NCBI GenBank assembly: GCA_900467185.1
Contig: UBPA01000004.1
Location: 248,001 to 312,000 of the forward strand
Origin: Hyphomicrobiales bacterium
Lineage (GTDB): Bacteria > Pseudomonadota > Alphaproteobacteria > Rhizobiales > Rhizobiaceae
Direction of reading: 5' to 3'
Length of the DNA: 64,000 nucleotides
This document shows positions 45,452-56,855 of the stretch, one piece after another (position 1 is the stretch's first letter; every line of letters begins with the position of its first letter). Position numbers and translations under genes: made by a program. The notes beneath the pieces were generated by a model. It searched no databases. It had not been told where the DNA came from and saw nothing but the letters and a program-made list of their open reading frames with translations.

Positions 45452-48079
45452 ATGGCCACAGAACGCTATAACCCGCGCGATGCAGAACCTCGCTGGCAGC
45501 GCGAATGGGACGAGAAATCCGTCTACAGAACGGACAATAACGACCCGCGGGAAAAATACTACGTCCTGGAGATGTTTCCCTATCCCTCCGGCCGCATCCA
45601 CATGGGCCATGTGCGCAATTATGCCATGGGCGACGTCGTCGCCCGCTTCAAGCGCGCCCGCGGCTATAATGTGCTGCACCCCATGGGCTGGGATGCCTTC
45701 GGCATGCCCGCTGAAAACGCCGCCATGGAGCGCGGCGTTCACCCTGCCGAATGGACCTATCAGAACATTGCGTCCATGCGGGCGCAGCTGAAGGTCATGG
45801 GGCTCTCGCTCGACTGGAGCCGCGAGTTCGCCACCTGCGACGTCGCCTATTACCAGCAGCAGCAGCATCTCTTCCTCGATTTCATGGAAAAGGGGCTGGT
45901 CTATCGCAAGCAGTCGAAGGTCAACTGGGATCCGGTCGATCACACCGTGCTTGCCAACGAGCAGGTTATCGACGGCCGCGGCTGGCGCTCGAACGCGCTC
46001 GTGGAACAGCGCGAACTGACGCAGTGGTTCTTCCGCATCACCGACTTCAGCCAGGACCTGCTGGATTCCCTCGATACGCTGGAGCACTGGCCGGAAAAGG
46101 TCCGGCTGATGCAGAAGAACTGGATCGGTCGCTCAGAAGGTCTCTCCATCCGCTGGGAGCTCGTCGCAGACGCACGCGCACCCGGCGAAACCGAGGTCGA
46201 GGTCTACACGACCCGTCCGGACACGCTGTTCGGCGCCTCCTTCCTGGCGATTGCCGCAGATCATCCGCTGGCGCGCAAGGTCGCTGCCGGTAATGCCGAG
46301 CTGGAAGCCTTCTGCGACGAATGCCGTCGCGCGGGAACCTCGCTCGCAGCCCTCGAAACGGCAGAGAAGCGCGGCATCGACACCGGCCTGCGCGTCCGCC
46401 ATCCGCTCGATCCCGCTTGGGAACTGCCCGTCTACGTCGCCAACTTCGTGCTGATGGATTACGGCACGGGCGCCATCTTCGGCTGCCCCTCGGGCGACCA
46501 GCGCGACCTTGATTTCGCGCGCCGCTACGACCTGCCCGTGACCCCCGTGGTCATGCCGGCCGACGGCGATGCCGCGACCTTCAGCGTCGGCACGGAGGCC
46601 TATACCGGCGACGGCGTGATGATCCATTCGCGCTTCCTCGACGGCCTCACCATTGAGGCTGCTTTTGAGCGCGTAGCGAGCTTGCTCGAAACCCAGGAGC
46701 TTGGCGGTCGTCCTCAGGCCGAACGCAAAGTCAACTTCAGATTGCGCGACTGGGGGATTTCCCGTCAGCGCTACTGGGGCTGCCCGATCCCGGTTATCCA
46801 CTGCGAAGTCTGCGGTGTCGTTCCCGTGCCGAAGAAGGACCTGCCGGTTCGCCTGCCCGACGATGTCACCTTCGACAAGCCCGGCAACCCGCTCGACCGC
46901 CACCCGACCTGGCGCCATGTCGGCTGCCCGCAATGCGGCGCTGCCGCCCGCCGCGAAACCGACACGATGGACACCTTCGTCGATTCCTCCTGGTACTTCA
47001 TGCGTTTCACGGCGCCGTGGGAGGAACAGCCGACCAACCGTGCGATCGTCGATCGCTGGATGCCCGTCGATCAATATATCGGCGGTATCGAGCATGCGAT
47101 CCTGCACCTGCTCTACTCGCGCTTCTTCACCCGCGCCATGAAGGCGGCCGGTCATGCAGGGCTGTCCGAGCCGTTCAAGGGCCTCTTCACCCAGGGCATG
47201 GTCGTCCACGAGACCTACAGCCGCGGAGAGGGCGCCCAACGGGAATGGATCAATCCCTCCGCCATCACCATCGAGGACCTTGGCAACGGCCGCAGGGCGA
47301 CGTTGAACGAGACCGGCGAGGAGATCGCCATCGGCTCCATCGAGAAGATGTCGAAGTCGAAGAAGAACGTCGTCGACCCTGATGACATCATCGCATCCTA
47401 CGGGGCCGACACGGCACGCTTCTTCGTGCTGTCGGACTCACCACCGGATCGCGACGTCATCTGGTCGGAAGCCGGCGTCGAGGGTGCGCATCGCTTCGTC
47501 CAGCGCGTTTGGCGCCTGATCTCCGAGGCAGCACCGGCTCTGGCCACCGCAAAGGCGGCGCCCGCCACGGAAGGCCCGGCCCGCGCCATCTCCCAGGTGG
47601 CGCACAGGACGCTGAAGGCGGTCGAGTCGGATTACGACAAGCTCGCCTTCAACAAGGCCGTCGCCCGCCTCTACGAGATGGTGAATGCGCTGGCAGCCCC
47701 GCTCACCGATGTCGCCACCGGAACGGACGCTGTGACGACTGCCGCCATGCGCGATGCGGTCGAGATCCTGATCCATCTTATGGCGCCGATCACGCCGCAT
47801 CTGGCCGAACAGTGCTGGAGCGTCATCGGCGGCGAGGGTCTGATCGCCCAGGCGGAATGGCCGCGCTTCGATGAGGCGCTGGTAACGGTGTCCGAGATCG
47901 TGCTGCCGGTCCAGATCAATGGCAAGAAGCGCGCGGATTTGACAATCGCCCGCGATGCAGATCAGACTGCCGTGGAGGCCGCCGTGCTTGGCCTCGATGC
48001 CGTGCGGACCGCGCTGGAAGGCCGGACGCCGAAGAAGATCATTGTCGTGCCGCAGAGGATCGTGAATGTCGTCGTCTAA
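45452..48079 (+). CDS. leuS: Leucyl-tRNA synthetase
   Basis: Class I aminoacyl-tRNA synthetase, 875 residues from ATG 45452 ([16 protein letters not shown]). The HIGH-equivalent sequence is HMGH in [19 protein letters not shown] near 48, and the KMSKS motif is in [17 protein letters not shown] near 633. The connective editing domain ([18 protein letters not shown] near 252, [18 protein letters not shown] near 335) is present, so mischarged tRNA can be hydrolysed. The gene overlaps lptE by 14 bp at its end. In-frame ATG 45383 would add a non-homologous leader. Confidence 0.97.
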   Translation: MATERYNPRDAEPRWQREWDEKSVYRTDNNDPREKYYVLEMFPYPSGRIHMGHVRNYAMGDVVARFKRARGYNVLHPMGWDAFGMPAENAAMERGVHPAEWTYQNIASMRAQLKVMGLSLDWSREFATCDVAYYQQQQHLFLDFMEKGLVYRKQSKVNWDPVDHTVLANEQVIDGRGWRSNALVEQRELTQWFFRITDFSQDLLDSLDTLEHWPEKVRLMQKNWIGRSEGLSIRWELVADARAPGETEVEVYTTRPDTLFGASFLAIAADHPLARKVAAGNAELEAFCDECRRAGTSLAALETAEKRGIDTGLRVRHPLDPAWELPVYVANFVLMDYGTGAIFGCPSGDQRDLDFARRYDLPVTPVVMPADGDAATFSVGTEAYTGDGVMIHSRFLDGLTIEAAFERVASLLETQELGGRPQAERKVNFRLRDWGISRQRYWGCPIPVIHCEVCGVVPVPKKDLPVRLPDDVTFDKPGNPLDRHPTWRHVGCPQCGAAARRETDTMDTFVDSSWYFMRFTAPWEEQPTNRAIVDRWMPVDQYIGGIEHAILHLLYSRFFTRAMKAAGHAGLSEPFKGLFTQGMVVHETYSRGEGAQREWINPSAITIEDLGNGRRATLNETGEEIAIGSIEKMSKSKKNVVDPDDIIASYGADTARFFVLSDSPPDRDVIWSEAGVEGAHRFVQRVWRLISEAAPALATAKAAPATEGPARAISQVAHRTLKAVESDYDKLAFNKAVARLYEMVNALAAPLTDVATGTDAVTTAAMRDAVEILIHLMAPITPHLAEQCWSVIGGEGLIAQAEWPRFDEALVTVSEIVLPVQINGKKRADLTIARDADQTAVEAAVLGLDAVRTALEGRTPKKIIVVPQRIVNVVV

Positions 48080-48596
48080 GTTCGATCCCCGTCGCCGCAT
48101 GGCCCTCGGCTTTGCCGGTCTCTCCCTGTTGCTGATGGCCGGCTGTCAGGTTCGCCCGCTTTATTCCGATGGCCCGGGCGGCGCCCCGGCAACGGCCTTG
48201 GCCTCGATCGGGATTTCGGAAGCCAAGGACCGGGTGGAGCAGCGCGTGCGCAACGCCCTGATCTTCCTCACATCCGGCGGCAAGGGCGAACCCACAGCGC
48301 CGCAATACCAGCTGGCGCTGAGCGTCAGCCAGCAGACCACCGGCGTGCTCTTCAACGAGCGCAACGACAACGACACAGCGTCAGCTGGTCGTCTCGTCAT
48401 CGAGGCGGACTACAACCTGACCCGTGTCGATACCGGCAAGACGGTGAAATCCGGTCACCGCAAAGCCGTGGCCCTGGTCGATTTTCCGGTCCAGGAATTC
48501 GCCAAGCTTCGCGCGATCAAGGATGCCGAAAACAGGGCGGCCCGCGAACTTGCCGAAATCATCCGCGCCGATCTCGCCGCAGCGCTCGGCAACTGA
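48066..48596 (+). CDS. lptE: LPS-assembly lipoprotein LptE
   Basis: Outer-membrane lipoprotein that plugs the LptD translocon for lipopolysaccharide export. The protein has 176 residues with an Arg-rich N-terminus, a hydrophobic signal and the lipobox LLMAGC, so Cys at about 27 is lipidated. The mature part contains VRPLYSD, typical of alphaproteobacterial LptE. It starts inside the end of leuS and is followed by holA after 12 bp; the leuS-lptE-holA order is common in proteobacteria, also E. coli. Confidence 0.92.
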   Translation: MSSSKFDPRRRMALGFAGLSLLLMAGCQVRPLYSDGPGGAPATALASIGISEAKDRVEQRVRNALIFLTSGGKGEPTAPQYQLALSVSQQTTGVLFNERNDNDTASAGRLVIEADYNLTRVDTGKTVKSGHRKAVALVDFPVQEFAKLRAIKDAENRAARELAEIIRADLAAALGN

Positions 48597-48608
48597 TCCG
48601 GCGCCGGC

Positions 48609-49646
48609 ATGAGTGAGATCAAATCCCACGAGTTCGACGGCTTCGTGGAAAGGCCGCTGCCCAGCCAGCGGCTTTATCTTTTCTACGGGCCCGACCGTGG
48701 CCTGGTGGCCGAACGCGCCGCGGCGATCGCCGCGAAAACCGGCATTGCGCTGGACGATCCCTTTTCCCTGATCAAGCTGGATGGCAGCGACCTTTCTCCC
48801 GGCAGACTGGCCGACGAGGCCAATGCCCTCGGTCTCTTCGGGGGCGGCAAACTCGTCTGGGTGCGGGCATCGGGAACCGAAAAGGCGCTGAGCGAGGGCC
48901 TCGCCTATCTCGCCGAGGAGCCCCCGCGCGACGCCTTCGTCATCGTGGAAGCCGGCGATCTGAAGAAGGGTACGGCCCTCCGCAAGATCGGCGAAACCGC
49001 GCGCAGCGTCCTTTCGGTTGCCTGCTATGCGGACGACGTGAAGGCCATCAATGGCCTGATCGATAAGGAGTTGGGTGCCGCAGGCCTGCGCATCACACCG
49101 TCCGCCCGCGAGGCGCTCCGCGATCTTCTGGGCGCCGACCGGCTGGCGTCGCGCAACGAGATCGCCAAGCTTGCGCTCTACTGCCGGGACGAACCAGTAA
49201 TCGACGAGAGCCATGTCCTGGACATTATCGGCGACGCTAGCTCCACTTCGGTGGACGATGCCGTGGACGCCGTTCTCTCGGGCGACATGGACCGCTTGAT
49301 GACATCGCTCCGCAAGGTGGAAGCCTCGAAAACGTCGATGTTCCTCGTGCTGCAAAGCTGCCTGCGCCAGTTTCAGCAGCTCGATATCTTGCGGGCGGAG
49401 ATGGACGCCAAGCGTCTCGGACCCTCGCAGGTCACCGCAACGCTCGGCCGCGGCATCCACTTCCGCCGAAAGCCGTTGATCGAAGCGGCCTTGAAGACCT
49501 GGGGACTACCGGCGATCCGGCGCGATCTGCAGCGGCTCCAGAACGCGATCCTGCAAAGCCGCAGCCGTCAGACGCTGGAGGCCGACATTGCCAGCCAGGC
49601 GCTGATCGCCATCGCCTTTCAGGCCGCCAGACAGCGCTCGGCCTGA
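48609..49646 (+). CDS. holA: DNA polymerase III delta subunit HolA
   Basis: Clamp-loader subunit that opens the beta sliding clamp. The protein has 345 residues: RLYLFYGPDRGLVAERA near 22 (AAA+-like but without a working Walker A), the DPFSLIKLDGSDL strand, LVWVRASG near 85, and the C-terminal collar region QQLDILRAEMDAKRLG near 260. Third gene of the leuS-lptE-holA set. It converges on parB with only 25 bp between stop codons and no good terminator. Confidence 0.93.
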   Translation: MSEIKSHEFDGFVERPLPSQRLYLFYGPDRGLVAERAAAIAAKTGIALDDPFSLIKLDGSDLSPGRLADEANALGLFGGGKLVWVRASGTEKALSEGLAYLAEEPPRDAFVIVEAGDLKKGTALRKIGETARSVLSVACYADDVKAINGLIDKELGAAGLRITPSAREALRDLLGADRLASRNEIAKLALYCRDEPVIDESHVLDIIGDASSTSVDDAVDAVLSGDMDRLMTSLRKVEASKTSMFLVLQSCLRQFQQLDILRAEMDAKRLGPSQVTATLGRGIHFRRKPLIEAALKTWGLPAIRRDLQRLQNAILQSRSRQTLEADIASQALIAIAFQAARQRSA

Positions 49647-49671
49647 AAAGGGGTTTTTGCTTCAGCGCGGA

Positions 49672-50559
49672 TCAGCGGCGCTCGAGCAGCCGGCAGATAT
49701 CTTCGAGCTGTTCCAGCGTCTTGTAGCTGATCTTCAGATGGCCGCCGCTCGCGCGGTGATTGACAGAGACCTCGAGGCCGAGGCTGTCGGTCAGGGAGCG
49801 TTCGAGCGCGACGGTATCCGCATCCTTCTCGGGACGAGGCTTCGCACCGAAGGTCGGATCGTTCTGGGCGCGAATATCGTTCTGGGCAAGCTTCTCGGTA
49901 TCGCGAACGGACAGGCCCTTGGCGATGATCGCGCGGGCCAGCGTCGTCGGGTCGGAGGTGGGGATGAGCGCCCGCGCATGGCCCGCAGACAGTGTCCCGG
50001 ACGAGAGCATGTCGCGCACCGGCTCCGGCAGCTTCAGGAGACGGAGGCTGTTGGCCACGTGGCTCCGGCTCTTGCCGATGATCTCGCCGAGGTCGTTCTG
50101 CGTGTAGCCGTGGTCGGCAATGAGCAGCTCGTAGCCCATCGCCTCTTCCAGCGGATTGAGATCCGAACGCTGGACGTTCTCGACGATCGCGATTTCCAGC
50201 GCGGTGCGATCATCGACATCACGAACGATAACGGGAATATCCGAGAACCCGGCGAGCTGGGCTGCCCGCCAGCGGCGCTCGCCGGCGATGATTTCAAACC
50301 GGTCGCCATTCACCGTGCGGACGACGACAGGCTGGACGATGCCGTGCTGCCGGACGGAATTCGCGAGATCCTGCAGTTCCGCCTCGTCGAAGGTCCGTCG
50401 CGGATTGCGCGGATTGCGCGTGACATGCTCTATGGGAACGCGGCGGTCAGCCGGAATGGTTGGTGCGGGCGTGGATTCGGCGACAATGGGCTGGTCCATT
50501 TCGCCGATTAAGGCGGCGAGACCGCGTCCGAGACGGCGCCGTGCGGGATCTTCGTTCAT
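49672..50559 (-). CDS. parB: Chromosome-partitioning protein ParB
   Basis: CTP-dependent DNA clamp that loads at parS and spreads to organise the origin region. The protein has 295 residues: an N-terminal ParA-stimulating tip rich in Arg (ARRRLGRGLAALIGE, residues 5-19), the CTP-binding ParB/Srx fold with IVENVQRSDLNPLEEA and GERRWRAAQLAG, the parS-reading helix-turn-helix TQNDLGEIIGKSRSHVANSL near 150, and a C-terminal dimerisation helix. Just downstream of parA with 33 bp between. Five matching parS sites lie in this window. Confidence 0.96.
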   Translation of the reverse strand: MNEDPARRRLGRGLAALIGEMDQPIVAESTPAPTIPADRRVPIEHVTRNPRNPRRTFDEAELQDLANSVRQHGIVQPVVVRTVNGDRFEIIAGERRWRAAQLAGFSDIPVIVRDVDDRTALEIAIVENVQRSDLNPLEEAMGYELLIADHGYTQNDLGEIIGKSRSHVANSLRLLKLPEPVRDMLSSGTLSAGHARALIPTSDPTTLARAIIAKGLSVRDTEKLAQNDIRAQNDPTFGAKPRPEKDADTVALERSLTDSLGLEVSVNHRASGGHLKISYKTLEQLEDICRLLERR

Positions 50560-50592
50560 GGCGTTCTCCTCATGGTTCTGGAGCCGAATCGA

Positions 50593-51390
50593 TCAGGCCG
50601 CAGCTTTCCGCTGACGCTCGCGCTGAATCACTTCCGAGGCGAGTTGCAGATAGGCCTGGCTGCCCGCACATTTCAGATCGTAAAGGATAGCAGGCTTTCC
50701 ATAGGAGGGCGCTTCCGAGACCCGGACGTTGCGCGGAATGAGGGTATGGTAAACCTTTTCGCCCAAATGGGTGCGAACATCGCTGACAACCTGTTGGGCG
50801 AGATTGTTGCGGGAATCGAACATCGTCAGCACGATGCCCTGAATGTCGAGCTGCGGATTGACGCTCTGCCGGATTTGGTCGACGGTTTCCAGCAACTGGC
50901 TCAATCCTTCCAGCGCAAAAAACTCGCACTGAAGCGGCACGAGCACAGAATGCGCTGCGGCCATCGCATTCATGGTCAAGAGGTTGAACGAGGGCGGGCA
51001 ATCGACCAGAATGTAGGAATAAGCCAGAGCCTCTGGCGTTCCCAAGGCCTTCTTCAGCCGAAAAACGCGATCACTTTGACGGGAGATTTCCATCTCCAGA
51101 CCGAGAAGATCCATGGTCGAGGGAATGATCGAGAGGTTCGGAACGACCGTCGGATGAACGATCGTATCGATCGTATGCGTTCCCATCATCAGGTCATAAG
51201 AAGAGTAGCGACGATCGCGCCGCTGAATGCCAAGTCCGGTGCTCGCATTCCCCTGCGGGTCCAGGTCGATGATCAGGACCGATTCACCGATCGCAGCCAA
51301 GGCCGTCGCAAGATTGATGGCGGTCGTTGTCTTGCCAACACCACCTTTCTGGTTCGCGATCGTAATGATCCGGTTTTTATCGCGCGACAT
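50593..51390 (-). CDS. parA: Chromosome-partitioning ATPase ParA
   Basis: Deviant Walker A ATPase that moves ParB-bound origins over the nucleoid. The protein has 265 residues; the deviant P-loop [18 protein letters not shown] begins at residue 15, followed by [16 protein letters not shown] (Walker A', near 38) and [14 protein letters not shown] (Walker B, near 128). It overlaps the 3' end of rsmG by 14 bp and precedes parB, so rsmG-parA-parB are likely coexpressed. Confidence 0.96.
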   Translation of the reverse strand: MSRDKNRIITIANQKGGVGKTTTAINLATALAAIGESVLIIDLDPQGNASTGLGIQRRDRRYSSYDLMMGTHTIDTIVHPTVVPNLSIIPSTMDLLGLEMEISRQSDRVFRLKKALGTPEALAYSYILVDCPPSFNLLTMNAMAAAHSVLVPLQCEFFALEGLSQLLETVDQIRQSVNPQLDIQGIVLTMFDSRNNLAQQVVSDVRTHLGEKVYHTLIPRNVRVSEAPSYGKPAILYDLKCAGSQAYLQLASEVIQRERQRKAAA

Positions 51391-52036
51391 TGATCGCTCC
51401 TGCGCCCTGGCTCAGCTGCTGCATCCGCGTGATCTCGAGGATGATGGAGTCAGCCTCGACAATGCTTTGGTGTTTTACCAGATCGACATCATACCGGCCA
51501 CGCGCTTTCGCGACCTCGGACTCGTAATCCCGGCCTTTGTGGAAAAAAGCGCGCGTCTCGCCGCTTGCCATCCAGGGTTCGATGAACTGCAACAGCAAGG
51601 AAAGATCGGCAACGGCCCGTGCAGAGATCGCGTCGCAAGTGGGAAGCTTTGCGGGCGCGTCTTCGATGCGCAGAACATGCACTGATCCGCGGGCGCCCGT
51701 TTCCTGAAGAGCGACACGGAGGAAGGCCGCTTTCTTCTGGTTGCTTTCAACAAGATGCACCCATCCTCCGGCCGTCTCGGCCAGAAGAATGGCGGTGATG
51801 ACCCCGGGAAAGCCGCCGCCACTGCCCAGATCGATCCAGGTTTTCGGACCAGGGGCGAGGGCATAGATCTGAGCGCTGTCGCGGATGTGCCGATTGCCGA
51901 CATCGCCGAGCGTAGACGGCGCAACGAGATTGATCGTCTTTGCCCATTTTAGAAACAGCTGCGTGAAGTGTTCGAGCCGCTCGGTCGTTTCACGTGAAAC
52001 ACGCAAGCCGATCAATTCCATGAGCTGACTCGCCAT
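51377..52036 (-). CDS. rsmG: 16S rRNA m7G527 methyltransferase RsmG
   Basis: SAM-dependent guanine-N7 methyltransferase (formerly GidB) acting at G527 of 16S rRNA; loss gives low-level streptomycin resistance in other bacteria. The protein has 219 residues, with [24 protein letters not shown] in order near 31-55, the SAM motif [13 protein letters not shown] near 69 and the [15 protein letters not shown] segment near 145. ATG 52036 overlaps the mnmG stop. Codons about 13-17 carry a parS site. Confidence 0.95.
   Translation of the reverse strand: MASQLMELIGLRVSRETTERLEHFTQLFLKWAKTINLVAPSTLGDVGNRHIRDSAQIYALAPGPKTWIDLGSGGGFPGVITAILLAETAGGWVHLVESNQKKAAFLRVALQETGARGSVHVLRIEDAPAKLPTCDAISARAVADLSLLLQFIEPWMASGETRAFFHKGRDYESEVAKARGRYDVDLVKHQSIVEADSIILEITRMQQLSQGAGAINVAR
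51986..52001. other. parS-like ParB-binding site 3, inside rsmG
   Basis: CGTTTCACGTGAAACA, 15 of 16 matches to the parS consensus. It is read within rsmG as Val-Ser-Arg-Glu-Thr near the N-terminus. About 6.5 kb from the likely oriC and 1.4 kb upstream of parB. Confidence 0.88.
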
Positions 52037-53913
52037 CAGTGTACACCTTGTGCTGCATCGCGCCGCTCGTAGCGCTGCAGATGGGTCAGAATCAACGTGG
52101 CGGCTGAAGGTGTCATACCATCGATTAGCTGAAGCTGTGCGAAGTTTCGCGGCTGAATGCGCGTCAGCTTTTGCATCAGTTCGTTCGAAAGGCCCGACAG
52201 ATCGGCATAGGCGAAGTCGTCCGGAATCGTTCGCTCTTCTTCCTTGCGCGCCCGCACGATATCAGCCGCTTGACGATCCATGTAAACGGCATAATGGGCG
52301 TCGATCTCGATGGCTTCCGCGAGGCGCGGCGGTACATCCGCAAGGTCGTTCCAGATCGCCGAGAGGCGATCCAGCGTGATATCGGCGTGCGAGAGGAGAT
52401 CGAAAGCTGAGCGTCTCTGTCCATCCTTGTTCAGGTTCAGGCCGTGCGCGCCTGCTTCGTTCGGTGTCAACACGCGCTGCTGGAGCGTCTCCTTCCACCG
52501 GTCAAATGTCGTCTCCCAGTCCGTGAACCGCGCGCGTCGGGCGCTGGAGGCGCAACCCAATGCGATCGCCGCCGGTGTCAGCCGCATGTCTGCATTATCG
52601 GCCCGGAGAGACAAGCGGTACTCCGCACGCGAGGTGAACATCCGATAGGGTTCGGCAACGCCCCGCGTGATCAGGTCATCGATCATGACGCCGATATAGG
52701 AATCCGTGCGCGAGAAGAGATGCGGACTCTGCCCCGCCACCTTTCGCGTCGCATTCAGACCAGCCACGAGACCTTGAGCACCGGCCTCCTCGTAACCCGT
52801 CGTGCCATTGATCTGGCCGGCAAGGAATAGGCCCGGAAGCTTGCGTACCTCAAGGCTGGCGGAAAGCTCGCGTGGATCAACATGGTCATATTCGATGGCG
52901 TAACCGGGCTGCAGGATCGTTGCCGTCTCCAGACCAGGAATAGTCCGGATGAAAGCGGCCTGAACCTCTTCCGGAAGGGAGGTCGAGATGCCGTTCGGAT
53001 AGACCGTGTGATCATCAAGGCCCTCCGGCTCCAGGAAGATCTGGTGGCCATCGCGTTCGCCGAACTTGACGATCTTGTCTTCGATGGACGGACAATAGCG
53101 TGGTCCAACGCCTGAAATCTGTCCCGAATACATGGCAGAGCGCTGCAGGTTTTCTTCGATGATCCGATGCGTCGCGTCCGTCGTGCGGGTCACGCCGCAG
53201 TCGATCTGCCGCGTCGTAATCCGATCGGTCATGAAGGAAAACGGAACCGGCTCTGCATCCGCAGCCTGCCGTCCGATCCGGTCCCAGCCAATCGTGCGCC
53301 CGTCCAATCGCGCCGGTGTTCCGGTCTTCAGCCGTCCCAGTGCGACCTGATGATCCTCAAGGACCTTCGACAGGCCAATGGACGGCGCCTCGCCGACTCG
53401 GCCCGCCGGGATCTTCCGGTCGCCGATATGAATGAGACCTCGAAGAAAAGTCCCCGTGGTCAAGACCACAGCACCACAGGTCAGGGTTTCTCCGGTCGCG
53501 AGGAGCACACCGCCAACGGTCGACCCTTTGAGAACGAGATCGACCACATCGCCCTCGATCACCGTCAACGTCGATAGGCTTTCGAGTTCGGCCTGCATGG
53601 CGTCGCGATAGAGCCGCCGATCCGCCTGTGTCCGGGGTCCACGAACGGCAGGGCCCTTCTTGCGGTTCAGCAACCGGAATTGGATGCCTGCACGGTCGGC
53701 GACACGACCCATCAACCCATCGAAGGCGTCAATCTCGCGGACGAGGTGCCCTTTGCCCAAACCGCCAATGGCCGGGTTGCAGGACATCACGCCGATCGTT
53801 TTACGCTGATGTGTGACGAGGGCGACCGTCGCACCAAGGCGTGCGGCAACCGCCGCGGCTTCACATCCGGCATGGCCGCCGCCAACAATGATGACATCAT
53901 ACATCATGGTCAT
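52036..53913 (-). CDS. mnmG: tRNA-uridine 5-carboxymethylaminomethyl modification enzyme MnmG
   Basis: FAD-binding partner of MnmE (formerly GidA), installing cmnm5 at the wobble uridine. The protein has 625 residues, with the dinucleotide motif [23 protein letters not shown] at its start, the family signature [18 protein letters not shown] near 86, and [17 protein letters not shown] near 351, with the C-terminal helical tRNA/MnmE-binding domain. Three candidate starts (ATG 53913, and the adjacent ATGs three and four codons in) leave only a minor uncertainty. Forms a run with mnmE, rsmG, parA and parB. Confidence 0.96.
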   Translation of the reverse strand: MTMMYDVIIVGGGHAGCEAAAVAARLGATVALVTHQRKTIGVMSCNPAIGGLGKGHLVREIDAFDGLMGRVADRAGIQFRLLNRKKGPAVRGPRTQADRRLYRDAMQAELESLSTLTVIEGDVVDLVLKGSTVGGVLLATGETLTCGAVVLTTGTFLRGLIHIGDRKIPAGRVGEAPSIGLSKVLEDHQVALGRLKTGTPARLDGRTIGWDRIGRQAADAEPVPFSFMTDRITTRQIDCGVTRTTDATHRIIEENLQRSAMYSGQISGVGPRYCPSIEDKIVKFGERDGHQIFLEPEGLDDHTVYPNGISTSLPEEVQAAFIRTIPGLETATILQPGYAIEYDHVDPRELSASLEVRKLPGLFLAGQINGTTGYEEAGAQGLVAGLNATRKVAGQSPHLFSRTDSYIGVMIDDLITRGVAEPYRMFTSRAEYRLSLRADNADMRLTPAAIALGCASSARRARFTDWETTFDRWKETLQQRVLTPNEAGAHGLNLNKDGQRRSAFDLLSHADITLDRLSAIWNDLADVPPRLAEAIEIDAHYAVYMDRQAADIVRARKEEERTIPDDFAYADLSGLSNELMQKLTRIQPRNFAQLQLIDGMTPSAATLILTHLQRYERRDAAQGVH

Positions 53914-53929
53914 TTCGATTCCGATTCAA

Positions 53930-53945
53930 TGTTTCACGTGAAACG
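53930..53945. other. parS-like ParB-binding site 4
   Basis: TGTTTCACGTGAAACG, 15 of 16 matches with a perfect 14-bp inner palindrome GTTTCACGTGAAAC. It lies in the 59-bp gap between mnmE and mnmG, 4.5 kb from the likely oriC. The best match in the window. Confidence 0.92.
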
Positions 53946-53972
53946 TGCGGGACGACTCGCATGCGTTGCAGA

Positions 53973-55289
53973 TTATTTGCCGATGCAAAATTCCGAAAAA
54001 ATAACATCCAACAGATCCTCGACATCGATCCGGCCGGTGATCCGTCCCAGAGCATCACCCGCCCGCCGAAGGTGCTCCGATTGGATGTCCAGATCACCGC
54101 TCTTTGCCGCCGCCTCCAGCGCGGCGAGGCACTGCGTCAAATGATCCGCATGCCGTCGCCGGGATGGAACAGAAAAGCTATCTGCTGTCGCGTTGTCCGG
54201 AAGCCGCTGCGTGATTGCCGAGATCAGCGACTCCAAGCCTCTCGGGGTCTCGACCGAGACAAGCACATCGGCAGCGGTTCTATCCCACAGTTTGGGCGAA
54301 ATATCAATCTTGGTGGCCACACGAAGGATCTCGGTCTTTCCCTCGTCCGGGAGCATGAACCCGTCTGCCGCATCTGAAAGACAGAGGATGAGATCCGCCT
54401 CGTCCTGCAACGCCGTGGCCCGGCGGATGCCCTCACGCTCGACGGGATCGTCCGTCTCCCGCAAACCGGCGGTGTCGAACAGTTTCACGACGAATCCGGC
54501 TAAGGAAATATCGACGCTCAGCACGTCTCGTGTGGTTCCCGCAATATTGGTTACGATGGCGACGTCCCGTTTCGCCAGGGCATTCAAGAGGCTCGATTTT
54601 CCGGCATTTGGAGGGCCGGAGATCACCACGCGATATCCATCCCGGATGATTGCTCCCGTTCTCGCGCCCGCCAGATGGACGCCGATCTCCATCTTGAGAC
54701 GTTCCATATCCCGCCAGATCGCCGCGCTGACGGACCCGGGTACATCGTCCTCATCGGCGAAGTCGAGTTCCGCCTCGATCATCGCGCGGGCATGGGTCAG
54801 ACGCTTCGCCCAACCCTGATAAAGCTGCGAGACGCCGCCCCGGGCGTGTTCGCTCGCAAGACGCCGTTGCATCTCGGTTTCGGCCGAAATCAGGTCGGCG
54901 AGACCTTCGATCTCTACGAGATCCAGTTTCCCCCGCGCGAACGCTCTGCGCGAGAATTCGCCAGCTTCGGCATGACGAAAATGCGGGAACGTTCCCAGCT
55001 CATCAAGAAGCCGCTCCACCACGGCACGTCCACCGTGAACCTGAAGCTCGACACAGTCCTCTCCCGTAAACGAGGCTGGACCGGGAAACAACAGAACCAG
55101 ACCTTGATCGATGATCTCTCCGTTCCGGGACCGAATCGTTCGGAGCGCGGCCACACGCGGCGGGACGGGGCCACCGCAAAGAACATCGCAAACGGTCGAT
55201 GCCGATGGCCCGCTAATCCGGAGGACGGCCACGCCGGAGGGCAGACCGCCGGAGGAGAGAGAATAGATGGTATCGCTGGCCGATGACAT
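53973..55289 (-). CDS. mnmE: tRNA-modification GTPase MnmE
   Basis: GTPase partner of MnmG (formerly TrmE). From ATG 55289 the protein has 438 residues. The N-terminal tetrahydrofolate-binding domain includes AVLRISGPSA, and the GTPase domain shows VVISGPPNAGKSSLLNAL (G1, near 220), IAGTTRD (G2) and DTAGLRE (G3). The NKxD motif (G4) appears as ATKIDIS. The C-terminus ends with CIGK, holding the conserved Cys. AAGGACG precedes the start. The gene lies between rho and mnmG on the minus strand. Confidence 0.96.
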   Translation of the reverse strand: MSSASDTIYSLSSGGLPSGVAVLRISGPSASTVCDVLCGGPVPPRVAALRTIRSRNGEIIDQGLVLLFPGPASFTGEDCVELQVHGGRAVVERLLDELGTFPHFRHAEAGEFSRRAFARGKLDLVEIEGLADLISAETEMQRRLASEHARGGVSQLYQGWAKRLTHARAMIEAELDFADEDDVPGSVSAAIWRDMERLKMEIGVHLAGARTGAIIRDGYRVVISGPPNAGKSSLLNALAKRDVAIVTNIAGTTRDVLSVDISLAGFVVKLFDTAGLRETDDPVEREGIRRATALQDEADLILCLSDAADGFMLPDEGKTEILRVATKIDISPKLWDRTAADVLVSVETPRGLESLISAITQRLPDNATADSFSVPSRRRHADHLTQCLAALEAAAKSGDLDIQSEHLRRAGDALGRITGRIDVEDLLDVIFSEFCIGK

Positions 55290-55326
55290 TCGAACCGTCC
55301 TTGAAAAGACCCTGTGAGATAAACGC

Positions 55327-55355
55327 AAAAATCCCTGGAAGTGGCCAGGGATTTT
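55327..55355 (-). terminator. Intrinsic terminator after rho
   Basis: On the minus strand AAAATCCCTGG (55355-55345) pairs with CCAGGGATTTT (55338-55328) around a 6-nt loop, followed by TGCG; the U-rich end lies in the right arm. It separates rho from mnmE, so mnmE probably has its own promoter. Confidence 0.8.
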
Positions 55356-55406
55356 CAGAAGGCGTTCAACGCGGCGCAGGATCGGGATCGCGCGCAGCCG
55401 AGGTTC

Positions 55407-56672
55407 TCAGGTGTTCATGGAGTCGAAGAAGTCGCCATTCGTCTTCGTCTGCTTCAACTTGTCGATCAGGAACTCGATCGCATCCGTGGTGCCCATGGGC
55501 GCGAGGATACGACGGAGCACGAAGATCTTCTGAAGATCCTGACGCGGCACGAGCAGGTCTTCCTTGCGGGTACCGGACTTCAGAATGTCCATCGCCGGGA
55601 AGATACGCTTGTCGGCAACCTTCCGGTCGAGCACGATTTCGGAGTTGCCCGTTCCCTTGAACTCTTCGAAGATGACTTCGTCCATCCGGCTGCCGGTATC
55701 GATCAGCGCTGTTGCGACGATGGTCAGCGAACCGCCTTCCTCGATGTTCCGCGCGGCGCCGAAGAAGCGCTTTGGGCGCTGCAGGGCATTGGCATCCACA
55801 CCGCCGGTCAGAACCTTGCCGGAAGAGGGCACGACCGTGTTGTAGGCGCGGCCGAGGCGGGTGATGGAATCGAGCAGGATGACGACATCACGGCCGTGCT
55901 CGACCAGCCGCTTGGCCTTTTCGATCACCATTTCGGCGACCTGAACGTGGCGCGTGGCCGGCTCGTCGAAGGTGGAGGAAACGACCTCGCCCTTCACGGA
56001 TCGCTGCATGTCCGTCACTTCTTCCGGCCGCTCGTCGATAAGGAGAACGATCAGATAACATTCCGGATGATTGGCGGTAATCGAATGGGCGATGTTCTGC
56101 AGGAGCACGGTCTTGCCGGTGCGCGGCGGCGCGACGATCAGGCCGCGCTGGCCCTTGCCGAGAGGTGCAACGAGATCCATCACGCGCGGCGAAAGATCCT
56201 TGGAGGTGGGAACCTCGAGCTCCATCTTGAAGCGTTCGTTCGGATAGAGCGGCGTCAGGTTGTCGAAGTGCACCTTGTGCCGGATCTTCTCCGGGTCCTC
56301 GAAATTGATCGTGTTGACCTTCAGAAGCGCGAAATAGCGTTCGCCTTCCTTCGGTCCCCGGATCGGGCCTTCGACCGTATCGCCCGTCTTCAGCGAGAAG
56401 CGCCGGATCTGGGAGGGCGAGATGTAGATATCGTCGGGGCCGGGGAGATAGTTGGCATTGGCGGAGCGCAGGAAGCCGAAACCGTCCTGGAGAAGCTCGA
56501 CGACGCCTTCACCGATGATCTCGACGTCTTGTGCCGCGAGCATCTTCAGGATGGCGAACATCAGCTCCTGCTTGCGCATCACGCTGGCGTTTTCGACCTC
56601 CACCGACTCGGCGAACGCCAGAAGGTCGGTTGCAGATTTGTTCTTGAGGTCTTGGAGCTTCATTTCAGCCAT
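55407..56672 (-). CDS. rho: Transcription termination factor Rho
   Basis: Hexameric RNA helicase. The protein has 421 residues: an N-terminal helical Rho_N and cold-shock-like RNA-binding domain ([24 protein letters not shown], near 61-85), the P-loop [16 protein letters not shown] near 170-186, [16 protein letters not shown] (Walker B) and the Q/R-loop region [18 protein letters not shown] near 275. Start ATG 56672. A strong terminator follows it. Confidence 0.97.
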   Translation of the reverse strand: MAEMKLQDLKNKSATDLLAFAESVEVENASVMRKQELMFAILKMLAAQDVEIIGEGVVELLQDGFGFLRSANANYLPGPDDIYISPSQIRRFSLKTGDTVEGPIRGPKEGERYFALLKVNTINFEDPEKIRHKVHFDNLTPLYPNERFKMELEVPTSKDLSPRVMDLVAPLGKGQRGLIVAPPRTGKTVLLQNIAHSITANHPECYLIVLLIDERPEEVTDMQRSVKGEVVSSTFDEPATRHVQVAEMVIEKAKRLVEHGRDVVILLDSITRLGRAYNTVVPSSGKVLTGGVDANALQRPKRFFGAARNIEEGGSLTIVATALIDTGSRMDEVIFEEFKGTGNSEIVLDRKVADKRIFPAMDILKSGTRKEDLLVPRQDLQKIFVLRRILAPMGTTDAIEFLIDKLKQTKTNGDFFDSMNT

Positions 56673-56855
56673 GAAGGAAAATCACACTTGCAGAGGGAAT
56701 GGAAGGGCTGGCGCTGTGTGGGTCAAGGGAGCGGCAGGGGGATAGCCACTCGAACTTTAACGCGCGCCAGAAAGATGGGATGTCACACGCTAGCGACTTC
56801 CGGCCCGCACCGCAAGGGGGCTCGCAGTGCAAGAGGCTAAAATGTCCGTGATAGA

